Source of the DNA: Epiperipatus broadwayi
Lineage: Eukaryota > Onychophora > Udeonychophora > Euonychophora > Peripatidae
Direction of reading: 5' to 3'
Length of the DNA stretch: 64,000 bases
Assembly: GCA_028023455.1 (NCBI GenBank)
Contig: JAQFVV010000017.1
Location: forward strand, 4,744,098-4,808,097
Below the pieces are notes generated by a model. It did not search any database. It was given only the letters and a program-made list of their open reading frames with translations, and was not told the origin of the DNA. The position numbers were made by a program, and so were the translations under genes. Shown in pieces: positions 31,891-43,861 of the stretch. Within the stretch, counting starts at the first letter, position 1; each line of letters begins with the position of its first letter.

Positions 31891-32013
31891 TGTCTATTTA
31901 TTTATCATCTATCTATCTGTCTGTCTATCTGTTTATTTTATCTGTCTATATATCTATCTGTTTGTCTATCTCTTTATCTGTTTATCTATCTGTATCTCTC
32001 TTATACATATATA
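31891..32013. repeat. Tetranucleotide microsatellite (TATC/TGTC/TTTA mixture)
   Basis: About 120 bp of tatc, tgtc and ttat units (for example ctatctatctgtctgtctat), imperfect. Confidence 0.9.
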
Positions 32014-32033
32014 TCTCTGATAGTCTGCCTTTG

Positions 32034-32035
<2 letters not shown>

Positions 32036-32072
<37 letters not shown>
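32036..32072. repeat. (TA)n microsatellite
   Basis: An uninterrupted TA run of about 37 bp, next to a family E fragment. Confidence 0.95.
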
Positions 32073-32074
<2 letters not shown>

Positions 32075-32087
32075 CTTAAATAATAAG

Positions 32088-32216
32088 TATTATAATATTC
32101 AATGCTAAATGGATTTATAAATAATTATTAAAACCAATGAAATAGAAGTTGCCTTGACAACAGTGTGAAATTATTGATTATTATTGATATAGTTGTCTAA
32201 GGATTAACTGGTTTTA
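32088..32216. repeat. Family E fragment with inverted end
   Basis: aatgctaaatggatttataa matches 33825-33845 in the plus sense, while gttgccttgacaac and gatatagttgtctaaggatt match the family E repeat in reverse. The fragment is therefore a rearranged, partly inverted piece. Confidence 0.6.
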
Positions 32217-33478
32217 ATTATATATATAATTTATTAACATTTATTCAAACAAGAAAATTGAGAGAGAGCAAGAAAGAAAAAAAAAATCTATAAAAATCAA
32301 TTTATGAAATACGAGTACATTAACAAATATCATAGATGATTACTTTAACTGCATATTTTAAACACTGCATGTTTTTTAGAATACTTTTCCAGTAAATGTT
32401 TCTTTTTATTAGACTTTAACATTTTTTCTAATTGTAGTTATCCATTATATTTTATTTCCAGTTACATTCTTCCAATGAGAGTAATCGATGTTATGCACTT
32501 CTTTAGAATATAATGGAGATAACCTTTGATGATTTAAATGGTGTCTGCCTGTTCTGAGAAAATCATGCTTAACTTTATCATAAAGTAATGAAAAAAAGAT
32601 ATGTTCCTTCTCTTTCATCTTACATGGCTAATTTAATAAAGATGTGTTTTTATAATTATAATAAACTTACTATCATGGAAATCAGAGAATTAAAGAATCC
32701 AATTTTGATCTGATAATCATGACACCAGGTGTATATAAAGATATTTATTTTTGAGGAATGTCATTACGATTGCAGAATGTTGGGTGCCATTGTCCTTATT
32801 GTTTATAGAAGTCAATTCCCAATCATAAGAATGGCATATTTATATAATCAGCTATCATCTTCTTGGTATGTCATTTTCCCATCTTTTAGGGATTTGTACA
32901 ACTTTAGACAATTTTGAATTGGTCATTTGACTTCGTGTCTATTTTAATGTATATTCCTATTTTCTCTTGCTATCCATGGTATTCCTAAGCCTTCACAAGC
33001 ATACATTCATTAATACTTCACTTATTTCTCAGTGTCCCGCATTCACATTACAATGGCTTGAGAAATAACATTCCTAAAATTTTCATATGTTCTCTTATGA
33101 AATTTTAAATAAATCATGGAACTTCACAAGGTATTATCATAACTAAATAATTCATCCTTTCAATTGTGTTTAGCAATCAAATTTAAATGAAAATTCTGTC
33201 ATCTCTAAATTTTCCATTGCTTATTTCAGATAGAATCTTTAACATCTCTTTTTCCATAACTTTATATAATTATTGATATTCGTTTTTACCTTAAAGTAAA
33301 ATAAATTACTACAATATACATCACTTACATAATTTCTCAACTTTCTTTTATGTGTATCATTTACCAATGCTTATAAATATAGAAAAAATATATAATGTTA
33401 TTAACTTAGATAATGACATAAATTAAACCAACCAAGTTTGATTCTCATCTGCTCGATGAACCTAAATGCTGTAATTTT
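32217..33478. other. AT-rich sequence, nothing recognised
   Basis: Segment 32700-33050 is slightly less AT-rich. A 62-codon frame at 32729-32917 is not recognisable. Confidence 0.45.
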
Positions 33479-34032
33479 ACATACATATACATATATAACA
33501 ATTAGAAATCAGTTAATACTTAGACAATTATAATATAGATAGCAATCAACAATCTTAAACTGTTGTCAAGGCAACCTTCTTTTAACAATAAAGGTGGAAT
33601 CCTATCTTTATTAATGGTCTAATATTCTTATATAAATACTAAATATTGCAAATTGACCACAAGGATTGAAATTATTGATAGAAAGAAGTTTAAATAAACC
33701 TCTTTAAACAAGTAAATAAAACCTATTTTGAATGCAGACTAATAAATAGTCAATTGTAACATTACAAACTGCAATTATAAATTTCAAAGCATTCAAAGTA
33801 TTAATTGAATAAGAGTAATAATGCTCAAGACTAAATGGGTTTATAAATAATCATTAAAAACCAGTCAACACTTAGACAATCTCAATATCAATAACAATCA
33901 ACAATCTCAATCTGTTGTCAAGGCAACCTCAGTCAACATTTAAACCAGATCAATATCAATAACAATCAACAATCTCAATCTGTTGTCAAGGCAACCTTTT
34001 AACAATAAAGGTGGAATTTCATCTTTATTTAT
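33479..34032 (+). repeat. Interspersed repeat family E (second copy), three internal direct repeats
   Basis: The repeat aatctcaatctgttgtcaag with flanking tatcaataacaatcaacaat occurs near 33540 (diverged), 33885 and 33950. The last two are about 80 bp apart and almost identical. The middle block matches 9840-10080. The ends may be direct terminal repeats; no coding sequence remains. Confidence 0.7.
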
Positions 34033-34245
34033 AGTCCCAAATATATATATATATATATATAGCAAATATCAACATATAAATAAGTGATTGAACATGTAAA
34101 TTAAAATGTGATTTAATAGTAATGACATGAAACACATCAATTCTATTGATATAACAATTAAAACTAACTAATGTTAACTTAGAGTCTTCTCTTAGTGGTA
34201 TTTATTATTGTGCCAGTCAAAACATGTTTATCCATCTAACATGAG
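34033..34245. other. AT-rich spacer with (TA)n
   Basis: A (TA)n of about 20 bp lies at 34040. Confidence 0.5.
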
Positions 34246-34390
34246 CTGGAACTCACAAAATGTACTTCAAACCCAGTCAAACCCAAGATTTAGGTTAGGA
34301 ACCAGCCTGGATTCGAACCCACTTTCTAAGCCCCAAATCAAACACATAATGGATAACATAATAGTGATGGCCCATGAGAATTAATCTTAA
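34246..34390 (-). repeat. Possible SINE or tRNA-like fragment with exact B box
   Basis: The minus strand contains gtgggttcgaatccaggc at about 34321-34304, an exact ggttcgaatcc B box. An upstream A box is not convincing. The surrounding 140 bp is less AT-rich than the flanks. No other copy was seen in the window. Confidence 0.35.
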
Positions 34391-34685
34391 TCCGGCCGAC
34401 TAGCAAAGCTGAGCAAAACAGAGACATCTATTAACTATGACTATATTAAAATATATATAAGCAAGGCTATAATATGTGGAAGTGGAGAAAAAGGAATTCG
34501 AACTACTCAAATAAGTTAGACAATAAAATATAGTTTAATATACTGACAAATTATTATACACATTTATAAGTTAAGTACATTAGTATGTGTGTGAATGAGC
34601 AAGAGGTAGATAATTACATAGTGTCATTCACGCTATTATTTCTCATATGCTCTTTATTAGCTAAATAATATATTACAAATAAACA
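34391..34685. other. AT-rich spacer
   Basis: Nothing recognised. Confidence 0.4.
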
Positions 34686-34900
34686 CACATCTTTGGTGGG
34701 TCTAATACTAAAATGCCAATCAGTATTAGAAAGAAGTTACACAAAATTGCTATTAATGCTTTGATTTACGGTTCTGAAATGTGGTGACTAACATATGATT
34801 TAGGGGAGCATTCTGAAATTCATTATACATATGATATAAACTATTTTCACACCATTAAGATTGTGAAAATAAACAAAAGACAGTTAAAAGATTATATTTG
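34686..34900 (+). pseudogene. Possible LINE reverse-transcriptase fragment
   Basis: The plus-strand reading TKMPISIRKKLHKIAINALI, then YGSEMW, LTYDLGEHSEIHYTYD and VKINKRQLKDYI resembles the region after the LINE reverse transcriptase core (…lL.YG.E.W…). The fit is modest and only about 60 residues long. Confidence 0.35.
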
Positions 34901-35267
34901 AAACTATGACAAAATATTTACTGAAAATCATTTAACAATAGTAAGACGAACGCTTTATTTTTCCCAAGGCACATAGATACTCTTAAATATAGATATATAA
35001 ATTATGACAGTGAGATTGTATATGATTGAAATAAACTTAATTAATAAAATAGAAGTAATTGGCATTTATATATATATCCTTTAAGCAAAGCTTAATTTTA
35101 ATATTAGAGCATTAAAACTGGGTCATGAAGCAAAATAAATAATAATAATACAAAGAAGTTTGCTGTGCTGACATAATAGCCTAAAAATAACTAAGAGGAA
35201 AAGGTCATGCTTCTGGATGAAAAACGAAATCTCACACCCCCTTCTTGGGTAGTGCTTAGAGAAAAGT

Positions 35268-35400
35268 GGATAGGCATGGCATGGCCCAGACTTTTGCTGG
35301 TATAACCAATGTGAGAGGCCTTTTATCTATGAAGTGAATATGCATAGCATGTGCCAAACTTATGGGATCACCACAAGAGGCATTTTATATGAAATAAATG
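35268..35400 (+). repeat. Diverged tandem pair, about 66-bp unit
   Basis: Unit 1 reads ggcatggcatggcccagact ... ggccttttatctatgaagt; unit 2 tgcatagcatgtgccaaact ... ggcattttatatgaaataa. The alignment is clear but with many substitutions. Further units are not obvious. Confidence 0.6.
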
Positions 35401-37800
35401 TGGTTCCAGATAGCTCAACTATCTATGGAACGAGGTACAAGAAGAAATCTATGGGTTCGAACTTGTCGCAACCCCAGATTAGAAGACTAGAAGCACGTAA
35501 TATATATATACAAAGATAGGCTAAATGACAGAAATGCAGTACGAATGAATGCCACTAACAACATTGAATAAATTTTACTGCTTTAAAATAAATGACCCTT
35601 GTTTGAATACTATAATTTAGACAAATAATATGCTATGCAGTTATAATATATATATATATATATAGAGAGAGAGAAAATATTTCATTTAATAAAATATACG
35701 TTAAGATTTTACCTAGTAAAAGAAACATTAAGATTTACATTTCAAATTAATAAACTACGTTAAGATTTGATTTAGTAACAGAAACATTAAAATTCACCTC
35801 CATCCCTTTTCTGATATTTAAAATAAATCAATCCCACTTTCGTTGATTTTACAATAAATGAAATATATAAGTACTTTATTTGATATTTTAAGCATAGACT
35901 ATTTTAAGAGTATAGTAAAAAAATAACTAGCAGTTATATAGAAAACAAATAATCGGTCACCTTTTTAGAAATGAATAAAGAATATTTTAAAATTTCAAAG
36001 CGTTAATTAGCCATAGTTCTGGATTCTCCGAGTAGAAAATCCATAGTTAAACAAATATATATATTTTTATAATTTAAGCATAAACAAAATGTTGATGTAA
36101 AACAATTTGGTGAGCATATTAATTAATAATACGTTATGTTTTAAAAGGGGACATTAATAACTTGCTTTATGAAGGTTTACATAAAAATGACAGAAAAGAT
36201 TTTTATAAATTAAACTCGTCAATTTGCTTTGAGATTAGAAAATTAATAAAAAAAAACATATATATAAAATCAAGTAATAAATAACTATAAATAAATGACC
36301 GCACCAAGTTAAGGAAGGTTAAAAGCACATGAGATAGGATTAGATATAAAGAAATCATTTGAGAGCAAAATTACATTCACAGATTTATATATATATAAAA
36401 AAAGGGGCAAAGTTAAAGAATATATGAGAAGAGATCTTGATAGATTATTTAGACTAAATTGACTATTAGGTGGCGGCTTGGAAATTTACCTTGCAATTTT
36501 AAGAATCCATTTTAAAGTATGGCACATGCACGGCGATTGAAATGCAAGTACTTCGGTGGCAGGAAACTTCTATTAGCATTCTAAAGTTCTTTTTAGATCT
36601 TTCTTCACTTCATGGCAGCAGGATATTATGGTAGCGACAGATGATGACCCATAGGGTTGAGAAGAGTGGTGGATTTACTGCTACATCATTTTTAAGTTTC
36701 AAGCAAGACAAAATATGTTTATAATACCTCTCTCTAAAAGTAGCTAAATCTCCGTTCTCCAAAATTTAGTCATTTTATGCTTTTTCTTTTATCAGTTGTT
36801 TTTGAAAGATGCAATTGTTAGATAACATCCAAAATAAATTCAAATCTATTTCCAGATTAGAAATAGATTTGACAACATGTTTTCAACAAAAGAAAATCTT
36901 TAATCTACTTAATCCCATTTATTTTAAGTAAAACTTTAATTAAAAAAATACCTCCCTTTAATTATTTTTGGACAATTAACAACAGTCACATCTTCCATAT
37001 TGGATTTTATAAAAAATATACAGTTTAATAGAAAAACAAGCAATTTAAAAAGAAAAAGCTAAAAATGACATATAATAAATATTTAAAAACATCAATATTT
37101 TGTTAGTAAGTTTTGCTCCTATGTATATATTTGAGCCGCATCTATAATACTTTAATAATAAAAAAAACTAATAATTAATAAAAAGAATTAATAATAATTT
37201 TAAAACATGTTATTGAATCATTAAATTTTATAATTTAGGTGCGCATCTCAAATATATACATGAAATATATATATACATGACAAAAGGAGCGGGATGGTAA
37301 ATAGGGATTTAAACACAGGTTAGTAAGTAGAAACATGAAGCACGGCCTTAAGCTAAGATTGATTGCTTCATTATATTATCTCAATTTCTTTTTTATTGCA
37401 ATCAAAACAGACACATACACAAATTAAACAAACTTTAAATAATTCATAATTTAATTTTATAAATAAATAATTAGCCATTAATGTCAATGCCCCATGAATA
37501 TTTTTATGCATTGATCTACCTATTATGATTATAATTCCTTGATTCTATCATATATCTATCTAATGGAGATTTTTTTTTTTTTTTTGATGGATTTTTTTAT
37601 CTTTTTGCATCCAGAAAAAAATTACACTAGTAAGCTTCACTATCACTTGAGTATGAATTTTTATTTACTTCTTTTTCTATCTTTTTGTTCATCCTAGTAT
37701 ATATTTTTTATGCTTTGTGTGTGTGTGTATTTAAAGTCTTATTTCCACATTGGAATTCTAACTACAAATTTTACACACAAGTGCCAATTCAACTGAACTT
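35401..37800. other. 2.4 kb of AT-rich DNA, nothing recognised
   Basis: Short simple repeats only: TA at 35648, TG at 37720. The segment 36470-36680 is less AT-rich and unlike its neighbours, but I found no protein or repeat in it. Confidence 0.5.
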
Positions 37801-38428
37801 CCAATATAAATTCAATTTATCCACTCTACTTTGAATACTTTTTAGCACAAATCTTTTATTGTACATATATGCATACACAATCTTATATTTCAACTGTCTT
37901 GCAGTCTTCTTCAGAGCTATGATGTAATGAACAAAATAAACTAAAATACATAACTATATAAATAATACCATAAAAAATGTAAACAATAAAATTAATAAAA
38001 TAATAAAAAAAAAAAACATAAAATATAATAAAACATAATGAAACTGAAAGAAATATAATCAAACCCAAATAAAATGATCCAGTTAATATAAAATAAAATA
38101 TACAATATAAATATAAAATAAATATAAATTATGCATGTGTATTCCTGACTTTATATACATATTTGTAAACAACTATTAATTTATTTTATATTAACTGGAT
38201 TATTTTATTTGGGTTTGATTATATTTATTTCGGTTTTATTATGTTTTGTTATATTTTATGTTTTTTTTTTTATTTTATTAATTTTATTGTTTACATTTTT
38301 TATGGTATTACTCTGAAGAAGACTGCAGGACAGTCAAAATGTAATATTGTACATGCATATATTTATAGTAAAGGTTTTTGCTAAAAAACGTTCAAAGTAC
38401 AGTGGATAAATAGAATTTATATAAGATA
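37801..38428. mobile_element. Large fold-back with hammerhead-like words in both arms
   Basis: The left arm (about 37805-38085) and right arm (about 38190-38425) are inverted copies. Outer words: ttcaatttatccactctact against agtggataaatagaat; inner: tcaaacccaaataaaatgat against attttatttgggtttgatta. Near each outer end lies the PLE-type core. Plus strand: CTGAAGAAGACTGC, CAGTC, AAAATGTAATATTG at 38311-38352. Minus strand: CTGAAGAAGACTGC, CAGTTGAAATAT at 37917-37888. The stem GACTG/CAGTC precedes AAAATGT or GAAATAT. Confidence 0.85.
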
Positions 38429-38918
38429 TTACAGCAAAATAAAGAAAGTTGTGAAATTGGTAATATTCTTGAACTTTTAAAGTTAATTAGCATATTTAAT
38501 GTGGTAATCAGAGACTTAAAATGTATAAATAAGAAGTTTAGTTTAAGTGTTAAATGAATGAAGGTAAATATATGTTTTCATTACAACTATTCACATGTTT
38601 TATAACAAAATTCAATTTTTAATTAATCAATTACATAAAGAATTCTTACTATCAATATGGGTACCTCAACACTGATCAAATTCAAATAAAAAGGCTGTTT
38701 TTCAAATAGCAAACAAATTGTCTTAGGTTTTACTAACATTCACCTGCACTGATACATATCCATAAATATAATAAACTTAACTTTATACAATCAAAATATA
38801 TTCTTTCTTAAGACTGCAGAATGTAATTTGCTGTTACAATTAAGATTAACTCTTATCATTTAGAATTAAACATATCTTTGGACAGCTTAGAAGTATTACT
38901 GAAGAGTAGCAAAATCTT
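38429..38918. other. AT-rich stretch, nothing recognised
   Basis: No feature seen. Confidence 0.45.
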
Positions 38919-39095
38919 CACACTGTAGTGCCATAGTACAAGGCTTAGTAATTAATGGATGTAGGAAGGTTTGCACATAAAATCCCTATTTAGTGCATAT
39001 TTATCCAATATTCCAAGCTAGCCTGGATCACTCTTCCGCATGGAGAGTTTATTACTGCTATTAACAGCTGGTATAGACATAGGAAATGAATAGGT
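38919..39095 (+). mobile_element. Fold-back family A, internally deleted copy
   Basis: Left-arm words (aatggatgtaggaaggtttg, aaaatccctatttagtgc) pass directly to right-end words (gcatggagagtttattact, aacagctggtatagacatag, gaaatgaataggt), with the middle missing. Confidence 0.75.
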
Positions 39096-40390
39096 ATCTT
39101 ATTAATTTATTGAATCTATAAGGCGAAAAACTGAGAAAGATTAGAGAATTAAAAACATGTTAATATTTTAATGGTGACTTAAATTAATGTGCAATATTTT
39201 TGTATTTGTTTACACATTTGTTTAGTCACACCAACAAGATCTATTGAGCTTATTTGAAAGCAGTTTTTAAAATTGATTACCATTAATATATTATATGTGA
39301 ATCAACATACTGAATTTAGGTTACATTTATCATTTATAGTTACCTGCCATAATTAAAAATTCTGCTTTTGAAATTGCATTTAAATGTGTTAATATTACTT
39401 ACTACAAAAAGAGGTTTGTTGTTAAGGAAAAGCAGACACTTTTATTTCTTTTTGTGTCTTTAAAAAAACTAAGGAGAGCAATTTCTTAATGTTCACTCCA
39501 TGCACAGAAGATTAATCATCTTACTCTTTACATAGATTATCAGACTCAATCAATCTATGAGAGTTATGATTTTGGTGGATCTCACCAAAAGTGCACTCAA
39601 TTGTATCTAAGTTGCAAAAGAAAAAAAAAGATTTTGTGTCACAGACATGAAAAACATTTTGCAAGAAAATATATACATGAGTAAATATTGTTTAATGCAT
39701 GCACAATTCATCTTTATTATCATCATCATAGTTATATATGTCATCAAAAAAACTTCAGCTATGATTACAACGATAAGAGAAAAAAGAGTAGAGAAAAGTC
39801 AAATTAGAAATACATGATACATCTTAAGCATTTTGCTGTAGCAAAAAATATTTAATATAGATTATTTTAATTTCTTGATAAATAATCTACGAATGTGAAT
39901 AATTAATTATTTTGCTTATTTTAATAAGTAATCAAAATATAAATTAGTACACATTGTAATAATGAAAACAAATTCAAAAAGTAGCAAATGTATATAGTGT
40001 ATTCCAGTAAAAAGGTGACTGGTTCTGTCTCCAAACTGCTTGAAGCGCCATCTTTAAATCCTCATTGACATTACTTCAACTTTTTACTATAAAAATTCTA
40101 TAACCCTAGTATATCTGGAGCATAACATGAAATGTAAAAGTGTGTTTTATGCACCTGGAAAATTGCCTTCATTGCTCTAGGGTCATTGCAAATTCTTGCC
40201 ACTTTCTTGGAAAATATTCTTACAATTCATGGCTTCACTGTCATACAGAGTTTGAATCACTTCAAATGTTTTAATAGCAGTTATCTCCAATTTAAAATAA
40301 AATTTAATGTTAGCAAGTTATTTCAGGGTGAGTTAAGATTTGAAAAACACTGCCATATCTCATCATAATTCATGATCCAGACATGGTAAT
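39096..40390. other. AT-rich sequence, possibly LINE-derived at the right end
   Basis: No confident feature. Segment 40020-40330 is less AT-rich and abuts the endonuclease relic, so it may be more of the same LINE in unreadable form. Confidence 0.4.
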
Positions 40391-40435
40391 ACCTTAAAAT
40401 ATTTGTGATGAATAACGAAACTCTTTTACTTCATA

Positions 40436-40860
40436 ATGTGTGCACTGATTCACAGATGGCGCTACAGGTGACTTGGATACAGAATACGTCTGCTTTTCAC
40501 TGGAACACAGGGCATAAACCTGAACTATCTTCATTTGGTATTTTTCATTAAATTGAATACCTAATATTGTCATTCTGTTTGAAACATCATCAATCTCTAC
40601 AATGCTGTGCTTCCATTTTTTATTTATTATGAATCCTAATCCACTTCTGCTTCCACTATTCATGGCTTTGCCATATAGCGCATGTCCATTTTTAAAATCA
40701 TTGAACCTTTATCTTTTCTTCTAATTTCACAAAGTCCAACAGTGACTCATTTAATATTGGTTAGCTGTTTCTTCAATTCATGGAATCTTTCTTCATTTGA
40801 AAGTGATGTACAGTTGTAGATATCTAAACGGAAGATCGTCAGTGAGTGGCAGCCTGGCTC
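40436..40860 (-). pseudogene. LINE apurinic-type endonuclease domain, decayed
   Basis: Minus-strand reading: DIYNCTSLSNEERFHELKKQ (about 40815-40760), a poor stretch with GLCEIRRK-like words, NGHALYGKAMN, then in one open frame (40394-40663) SGSRSGLGFIINKKWKHSIV, SNRMTILGIQFNEKYQMKIV and QVYALCSSEKQ. The pattern G-H-x-L-Y-G, S-R-x-G-V-G-F-I-I-N-K-K-W and Q-V-Y-A-P is the LINE endonuclease. The QVYAP proline is replaced by Leu. Clade is uncertain (L2- or RTE-like). Confidence 0.75.
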
Positions 40861-41057
40861 AAAATCAGGAGATTTTTTTATCTTTTGACTTTGATTTCTA
40901 ACTATCACCCTTTCTAATGAATTGACAACTTCCTGGTGAAAGTCATAATTTAATTTTGTCTATCATGATTGTAGCTATCTAAAAAATCATTTGCACTTGC
41001 ATTCATCCTGCCTTCAAGAAAACTCAATCGATATTTCAATTAAGAATTATTAAATAA

Positions 41058-41217
41058 CTGAAACGTTGTGTAATTACTAACCTGTGTTATTTATTTGTGT
41101 GTTATTACTAACAAGTTGTTTGGATTTGGAAAGTTTAACTAAAGTTTAAAATTTTTTATACATTCAACATTCACTCATAAATGATGGAAATAGTCCAACA
41201 TATCACATCTAATCAAT
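41058..41217 (+). mobile_element. PLE tail, 3' end fragment
   Basis: Starts mid-core at aactgaaacgttgtgtaatt, then acaagttgtttggatttgga and ttcactcataaatgatggaa, tagtccaacatatcacatct. It matches the right arm at 8340-8460. The tRNA-like module and most of the core are absent. Confidence 0.85.
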
Positions 41218-41715
41218 AATCAACTTTTATTTAGTTTGTTTTTATCATTTCTTCTTTTTGAATATGAAACATGAAGACTGGTATTGAAACTTTTATTGAA
41301 GAAACCACTAGTGTAATCTTAATTGATATTTTTAATATTGTAATGAATGATAATATTTAAATATTTGAAGAAATCTATATTGGTTTGATCGATTCCAATA
41401 TCGTTGTTAATGAAAAATGCAGCATACTTATTAACTGCTCTCATTAATCTATATTATAACGTTTAATGGATTGTTTTTGTAATATTTTTAATTATTTTTA
41501 TTGCAATGTTAGTGACCTTCATACAAAGGCAACAAAATTAATGAAAACATTTATTAACAGAGAATTAGGACTTAATTTTTATAACTGAAAGATGGATGAA
41601 TAATGGATATTAGAATGAATTTCTATTCGATAATATAAAATATCTTTATATAACAGCAATTATATATATATATAAGAATAATAATCATACACATAAAAGC
41701 TCCTTTTGGCAAATA
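41218..41715. other. AT-rich stretch, nothing recognised
   Basis: No feature seen. Confidence 0.45.
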
Positions 41716-41872
41716 TTAATTTTTACCCTTTTCTTTTCCCAAATCCTGCATAAAAACCTGTAAGCCACTTTCTGTTCATATTTATTCTTCTACAACTTCA
41801 TTATTTGTACCCTTTCTGCTTTCAGACATTTACATTCAATTAACAGATGCCTAATATTTTCTTGCATAAAAG
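41716..41872 (-). pseudogene. LINE family L-A, short 3'-region fragment
   Basis: The words cttttcccaaatcctgcata, tttctgctttcagacattta and ttaacagatgcctaatattt match 4050-4200 and 57370-57510. It corresponds to the C-terminal zinc-knuckle region; no 3' tail is present. Confidence 0.85.
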
Positions 41873-41879
41873 TCCACAT

Positions 41880-42735
41880 CTTGTTACATATTTGGATTGT
41901 GAATCAGATTATTATTTTAATGTTTCTGGTGTTTACTAGGATCTATTTTGGGACCATTTATGTTGATCATGCTTACTTTATAATTAAATTATATTATATC
42001 TGATTGCTGCATTTCATGCTTTGCTGATGATATTAAGATTTATAAATACATTAAAGTATTTAATAATTATTATTATCTACAAAATTATATCCGAAAATTT
42101 GGATTATGGTGCATAAATAATTTGGAAACCATATTGAAGATTGGCAAAAAGTGATTACTTTTTCAAAAGAAATAAATAAATTTTATATTATTTAATTATA
42201 TATTTAAAAAATAATATTTTGAGAATAAATAAATATAATGATTTAGATATTATTTTAAATTCTAAATTATCTTTTTCAAATCATGTATAATATTTATGTT
42301 CCGAAGCATATGAAGTTGTTAGTTGTAATTTTAGGGGAGTATGATTCCTTAATAGAGAAACTTATGAACACATTTTTACATTCTCAGCATTATTTATTCT
42401 GTATAGTCACTCTCATAGAAGAACACTGATTACAGTACAAAGAAAGTTTACAAGTTTTAAAAGTGCAAAGTTTGAGCCGTATATAACTCTCCTCATTTTT
42501 TTCTTAAAAGTTATTAAGAAATCTTAATTACATTCTGTTTTTCACAAAAATAGTCAAAGAGCAAATCTACATGGGTGAAATTATTCCTGACATGCATTTG
42601 AAACATGATAAGACTTTTTGCATTGCAAAATTTCAAACAAATCTTTTAAGAGATTCTACATTATTTAGACTTCCGAGAGTATGTATTGATATTCATCAGT
42701 TAACTATAAATGAAATAAAAAGTGTAAACAATATA
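41880..42735 (+). pseudogene. LINE reverse transcriptase relic (jockey-like)
   Basis: Plus-strand patched reading: GVLLGSILGPFMLIMLTL (about 41926-41980; the usual SGVPQGSILGPLLF motif), SCFADDIKIYKYIKVFNN (42013-42066; catalytic F-A-D-D intact), YIRKFGLWCINN, then ALFILYSHSHRRTLITVQRK with FTSFK (42388-42460; usual ...LE.VQRKFT), and LLRDSTLFRLPR (42634-42672). Stops and shifts occur throughout. This is a different family from L-A and L-B. Confidence 0.8.
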
Positions 42736-42867
42736 TATAGACAAGATTAACATATTTTTGTATTCTTACATATACATTTGTTTTATTTATTTATTTTTTT
42801 TTTATTAGTATTGTATTCCATAATTAGGTTTTTTTATCTATGCTTATAAAATACATTCATTCAAGTA

Positions 42868-42896
42868 AATCGAATAGTAGTAGCAGTAGCAGTAGC

Positions 42897-42962
<66 letters not shown>

Positions 42963-43432
42963 AAGAAGAAGAAGAAGAAGAAGAAGAAGAAGAAGAAGAA
43001 GAAGAAGAAGAAGAAGAAGAAGAAGAAGAAGAAGAAGAAGAAGAAGAAGAAGAAGAAGAAGAAGAAGAAGAAGAAGAAGAAGAAGAAGAAGAAGAAGAAG
43101 AAGAAGAAGAAGAAGAAGAAGAAGAAGAAGAAGAAGAAGAAGAAGAAGAAGAAGAAGAAGAAGAAGAAGAAGAAGAAGAAGAAGAAGAAGAAGAAGAAGA
43201 AGAAGAAGAAGAAGAAGAAGAAGAAGAAGAAGAAGAAGAAGAAGAAGAAGAAGAAGAGAAGAAGAAGAAGAAGAAGAAGAAGAAGAAGAAGAAGAAGAAG
43301 AAGAAGAAGAAGAAGAAGAAGAAGAAGAAGAAGAAGAAGAAGAAGAAGAAGAAGAAGAAGAAGAAGAAGAAGAAGAGAAGAAGAAGAAGAAGAAGAAGAA
43401 GAAGAAGAAGAAGAAGAAGGAGGAGGAGGAGG
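42868..43432 (+). repeat. Compound trinucleotide microsatellite dominated by (GAA)n, about 480 bp
   Basis: Order: AGT/AGC units (42876-42897), AAT units (about 42897-42932), AAG/GAA units (about 42933-43418) with two single-base phase breaks near 43255 and 43375, then GGA units to 43432. The pure purine strand can form triplex (H-DNA). Long open frames over it (poly-Lys/Arg/Glu, poly-Ser, poly-Leu, poly-Phe) are trivial consequences of the repeat and are not genes. Confidence 0.97.
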
Positions 43433-43850
43433 CAACTACACATACAAATTATTATTCTCTCTTTTCCCCCTTAAAACCAAACATAATAAAAATACATATT
43501 TATATTATTATTAAAATATCTTGAATATTCTAATGATCACTTTATAAATGCAGCTCTTTTTATAAATTTAAGAATTTTAATGTAGCTAAAATTTATATTT
43601 TAAAATGAGGCTGTCCTGAAACTATCATGAGAAGAATTAATTTTTCTCTTTCTTTTTTGTCGCGCCAAGTGTCCAGTTTAATAATTATTTTATTCTTGAT
43701 TAACACAGGCTTCCAGTTCCTTTTTATTAAAAGTTTTTACATTGAATTTTCTTCTTATAGCTCCAAGTTTTAGATTAACATCTATTTTCATTTTATGTTA
43801 GAACAGATCACCAGTTTAATAATTATTTTCATTACAGTTCTTCAATTATT
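43433..43850. other. AT-rich spacer
   Basis: Nothing recognised. Confidence 0.45.
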
Positions 43851-43861
43851 CCTTTTTTATA

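Noticed and set aside
32729-32917. 62-codon frame as a possible exon
   Set aside because: No recognisable domain or splice context; its length is within chance expectation for this composition.
42840-43514. Long open frames over the GAA tract (poly-Lys/Arg/Glu; poly-Ser, poly-Leu and poly-Phe on the other strand)
   Set aside because: They are open in every frame simply because the triplet repeat contains no stop codon. No unique domain, start context or gene structure accompanies them.
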